Shown: piece after piece, positions 61,785 through 64,000 of the stretch
How positions within the stretch are numbered: the stretch's first letter is position 1
Layout of the letters: each line of letters opens with the position of its first letter
Assembly (NCBI GenBank): GCA_947504725.1
Contig: CANNHN010000002.1
Location: 310,001-374,000 of the forward strand
Reading direction: 5' to 3'
Length of the DNA: 64,000 nucleotides
Source of the DNA: Bacteroidota bacterium
Lineage (GTDB): Bacteria > Bacteroidota > Bacteroidia > 2-12-FULL-35-15
Made by a program: the position numbers and the translations under genes
Notes under the pieces: model-generated
What the model was told of the DNA's origin: nothing
Database searches by the model: none
Seen by the model: the letters and a program-made list of their open reading frames with translations, nothing else

Positions 61785-63287
61785 ATGACAAAGAACGCAT
61801 CTTCCAACCATTTATTTCCCGTCTTCTTCAAGTTGGAGAACTTGCATATTCTTATTGTAGGTGGAGGAAACATTGGGTTAGAAAAGATATCAGCGGTTTT
61901 GAATAATAGTCCGGATGCAAAAGTCACTCTAGTCGCCCGCAATGTATTGCCAGAAATAAAAGTATTTCAGGAGAAATCCGAAAAACTCATCACTATTGAA
62001 AGAGCGTTTGAAATAAGCGATTTAGATGGGAAAGACTTGATAATAGCAGCAACAGGCGATAGAGCTATAAGTGAATTGATCCGAGCAGAAGCAACAAAGC
62101 GAAAAATATTAATCAACGTTGCCGATACGCCAGATTTATGTGATTTCTATTTAGGGTCGATTGTACAAAAAGGAGATTTGAAAATCGCTATTTCTACAAA
62201 TGGCAAATCGCCAACCCTTGCAAAACGTTTAAAGGAAGTCTTTAATGAAGCGTTACCTGATGATACTCAGCAAAGCATCGATAATCTTAATAAATTTCGC
62301 AATCAATTAAAAGGAGATTTTACAAACAAGGTAAAAAAGCTAAACGAAGCTACTGCTGTGCTGATAGATCAAAAAGAAAATGTTAAGCAGCAGTTTAATA
62401 AGCGAATTTTGTTTGTTTCTCTATATGCACTATCTGTTATTGCTTTAATGTTAGTTGGACATTTGTTTTTTACACTTGTCCCGCTAACAACCATTGGCAG
62501 CTATTTTTCAAGTTTAGCATCAAGTGTTGACGCTACCATTTTACTTTATATTTTGGGTGGATTTGTTGCTCAAATGATTGATGGGGCATTGGGAATGGCA
62601 TATGGAGTAAGCGTTACAACATTTTTATTGAGTTTGGGAATTCCTTCAATAACTCCAGCTGTGGCGAGTGCGAGTATGCATGCATCAGAAGTTTTTTCTA
62701 CGGGAACATCTTCTTTAGTTTACATGCGTTATAAAAACGTCAACAATAAATTATTTAAAACTCTTTTAATCCCAGGAGCTTTAGGAGCAATAGCTGGTGC
62801 CTTTGCAATTTCTTATATTAGTAAAGACTACGTTAATTATGTAAAGCCGTTCGTTTCGATTTACACTTTATTCTTGGGAGTATTAATTGTTCGTAAAGCA
62901 TTAAACTTGCATATTAAAACTCGTAAAAAGTTTAAAAGGATTAAACCCGTTGCTTTAGTAGGCGGATTCCTTGACTCTGTTGGAGGTGGTGGTTGGGGTC
63001 CAATTGTTACAACAACTCTAATTGCCGGAGGAAGAAATTTTAAATATGCAATAGGTTCTTCGCATGTTGCCAAATTTTTTGTGGCACTTATAAGCACTGT
63101 TACATTTGTTTCAATTATAGGATTGAGCCATTGGCAAATTATTTTCGGATTAGTTATTGGAAGTATGATTGCTGCGCCCATTTCTATTTATGTATCAACA
63201 AAAATTTCAAACAAATGGGGATTAATTTTAGTTGGGATGCTTGTAATAATAGTTAGTTTTAAAACTTTAATTTTTGCTTTTTTATAA
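61785..63287 (+). CDS. Siroheme synthase (Met8/CysG-N) fused to TauE/SafE (TSUP) permease
   Basis: 500 residues from ATG at 61785; an in-frame TTG upstream lies in the TTTAAACA repeats. Residues 10-200 are a precorrin-2 dehydrogenase/ferrochelatase domain: HILIVGGGNIGLEKISAVL (NAD site), LIIAATGD, NVADTPDLCDFYLGSIV (catalytic Asp) and KSPTLAKRLKEVF. Residues 207-500 are eight or so membrane segments of the TSUP family with its two inverted-repeat signatures, GGFVAQMIDGALGMAYGV and GGFLDSVGGGGWGPIV. TSUP proteins move sulfite, sulfoacetate or similar anions. The fusion joins cofactor making and sulfur-anion transport in one polypeptide, next to the reductase that uses both. Confidence 0.93.
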   Translation: MTKNASSNHLFPVFFKLENLHILIVGGGNIGLEKISAVLNNSPDAKVTLVARNVLPEIKVFQEKSEKLITIERAFEISDLDGKDLIIAATGDRAISELIRAEATKRKILINVADTPDLCDFYLGSIVQKGDLKIAISTNGKSPTLAKRLKEVFNEALPDDTQQSIDNLNKFRNQLKGDFTNKVKKLNEATAVLIDQKENVKQQFNKRILFVSLYALSVIALMLVGHLFFTLVPLTTIGSYFSSLASSVDATILLYILGGFVAQMIDGALGMAYGVSVTTFLLSLGIPSITPAVASASMHASEVFSTGTSSLVYMRYKNVNNKLFKTLLIPGALGAIAGAFAISYISKDYVNYVKPFVSIYTLFLGVLIVRKALNLHIKTRKKFKRIKPVALVGGFLDSVGGGGWGPIVTTTLIAGGRNFKYAIGSSHVAKFFVALISTVTFVSIIGLSHWQIIFGLVIGSMIAAPISIYVSTKISNKWGLILVGMLVIIVSFKTLIFAFL

Positions 63288-63291
63288 TAAA

Positions 63292-63939
63292 ATGAATCTA
63301 GAAGAGCTAAATAAAAAGTATTTGTTGCTTAGTCCAGAAGATCGTATTCACGAGCTTTACAAAGATTTTGGTAAAGTATTGTTTACATCATCTTTTGGAA
63401 CAACTTCAGCTTTTTTATTGCATTTGTTTCATAAAGTAAAACCAAACGAAACCATTTATTTTTTAGACACTACCTATCATTTTAATGAAACGATTGAATA
63501 CAAAGAGAACTTGACTCAGCTGTTGAATTTGAAAGTAATAGATGTAAAGCCAGAAGTTTGGAAAAACAACTTTACGAATCAAGATAGAACGTGGAACTCT
63601 GACCCCGACTTGTGTTGCTCGATTAATAAAGTGGAACCAATTGAAAAGATAAAAGTGAATTTTGATGTCTGGGTATCTGGATTAATGACATCGCAAACTA
63701 CTCATCGTCAGAACTTAAAAGTGTTTGAACTGAAAGAAGACATTGTTAAGTTTTATCCATTGATAGATCAAAACGAAAAAATTGCTAAGGAATATATTGC
63801 TCAGCACAATCTCCCACAGCACCCCTTGCTTTCGCAAGGATACAGTTCTGTCGGCTGTTTTCACTGCACTGTGGCCGGCAAAGGGCGAAGCGGAAGATGG
63901 GTAAACAAATCAAAAACGGAGTGCGGATTGCATTTGTAA
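63292..63939 (+). CDS. cysH: [4Fe-4S] adenylylsulfate (APS) reductase, CysH family
   Basis: 215 residues from ATG at 63292; an in-frame TTG six codons earlier is less likely. Phosphosulfate-binding segment: LFTSSFGTTSAFLLHL. Cluster ligands are present: CC at 108-109 and C-x-x-C at 189-192 (GCFHC), the set found in APS-specific enzymes and absent from PAPS reductases. The catalytic Cys211 is in KTECGLHL at the C terminus. It makes sulfite and AMP from APS with thioredoxin. Sulfate adenylyltransferase genes are expected beyond the right edge. After its stop only 61 bases remain, holding a CTCAAT-ttag-ATTGAG hairpin. Confidence 0.93.
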   Translation: MNLEELNKKYLLLSPEDRIHELYKDFGKVLFTSSFGTTSAFLLHLFHKVKPNETIYFLDTTYHFNETIEYKENLTQLLNLKVIDVKPEVWKNNFTNQDRTWNSDPDLCCSINKVEPIEKIKVNFDVWVSGLMTSQTTHRQNLKVFELKEDIVKFYPLIDQNEKIAKEYIAQHNLPQHPLLSQGYSSVGCFHCTVAGKGRSGRWVNKSKTECGLHL

Positions 63940-64000
63940 AGGAATCAATTACTAATAAATAGCTCAATTTAGATTGAGTAACTATAAAGCAAAAACTATT

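Noticed and set aside
63962-63977. Terminator after cysH
   Set aside because: The CTCAAT/ATTGAG stem is only six pairs and no T-run follows; the operon may continue beyond the window.

Overview
The window comes from an AT-rich member of the Bacteroidota. The evidence is type IX secretion (T9SS) parts and cargo: a SprE/PorW lipoprotein, a PorP/SprF protein, one type B and two type A sorting domains. Promoter-like sites also have the Bacteroidota form (TTTG, about 21 bases, then TAnnTTTG), and the ATP synthase operon has the AtpZ/AtpI-like plus long-AtpB layout. I cannot name a genus. No phage, CRISPR array or complete insertion sequence is visible.

Left third (1-15.4 kb): two convergent operons meet at a bidirectional terminator near 7.05 kb. 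The + operon encodes three multi-pass GT-C-type membrane glycosyltransferases and a polyprenyl-phosphate sugar synthase. The - operon encodes a membrane-anchored module protein, a GH16-type lipoprotein, two AlgX/AlgJ-like proteins and an AlgI-type MBOAT acyltransferase. This looks like synthesis, O-acetylation and trimming of a surface glycan. Two protein modules recur in members of both operons, tying them together. A GxxExxY nuclease-like gene flanked by inverted repeats sits inside the - operon and its repeats now encode the ends of both neighbours.

Middle (15.4-43.4 kb): mostly housekeeping. It holds a fused oligopeptide ABC ATPase, a PolB-like exonuclease, a class C beta-lactamase-like hydrolase, an LpxR-like lipid A deacylase, a PorP plus giant SprB-like adhesin pair, tRNA-Cys, folB, gltX, a TPR/SpoIIE phosphatase, a methyltransferase, a TlpA-like thioredoxin, an ALDH7-type dehydrogenase, rseP, dxr, an M23 peptidase and sprE.

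ATP synthase (43.4-50 kb): bactofilin, AtpZ-like, a small membrane protein, then atpB-E-F-H-A-G. atpD and atpC are absent. Strong hairpins bracket atpE. It is followed by a CvpA-like gene, a T9SS SprB-repeat protein, a TPR-like protein and a beta-helix T9SS cargo protein.

Right end (57.2-64 kb): an assimilatory sulfur operon with sulfite reductase fused to a HEPN-like tail, a 48-codon overlapping ORF, SUMT (cobA), a DUF2490 barrel, a siroheme-synthase/TauE fusion and a [4Fe-4S] APS reductase. In front lies the most striking signal: a strong promoter followed by two tandem attenuators. Each has a short Met/Cys-rich leader peptide and mutually exclusive antiterminator and terminator hairpins. 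It appears to sense both sulfur amino acids.

Throughout, the spacers carry small palindromic or tandem repeats of several distinct families, some of which run into gene ends.
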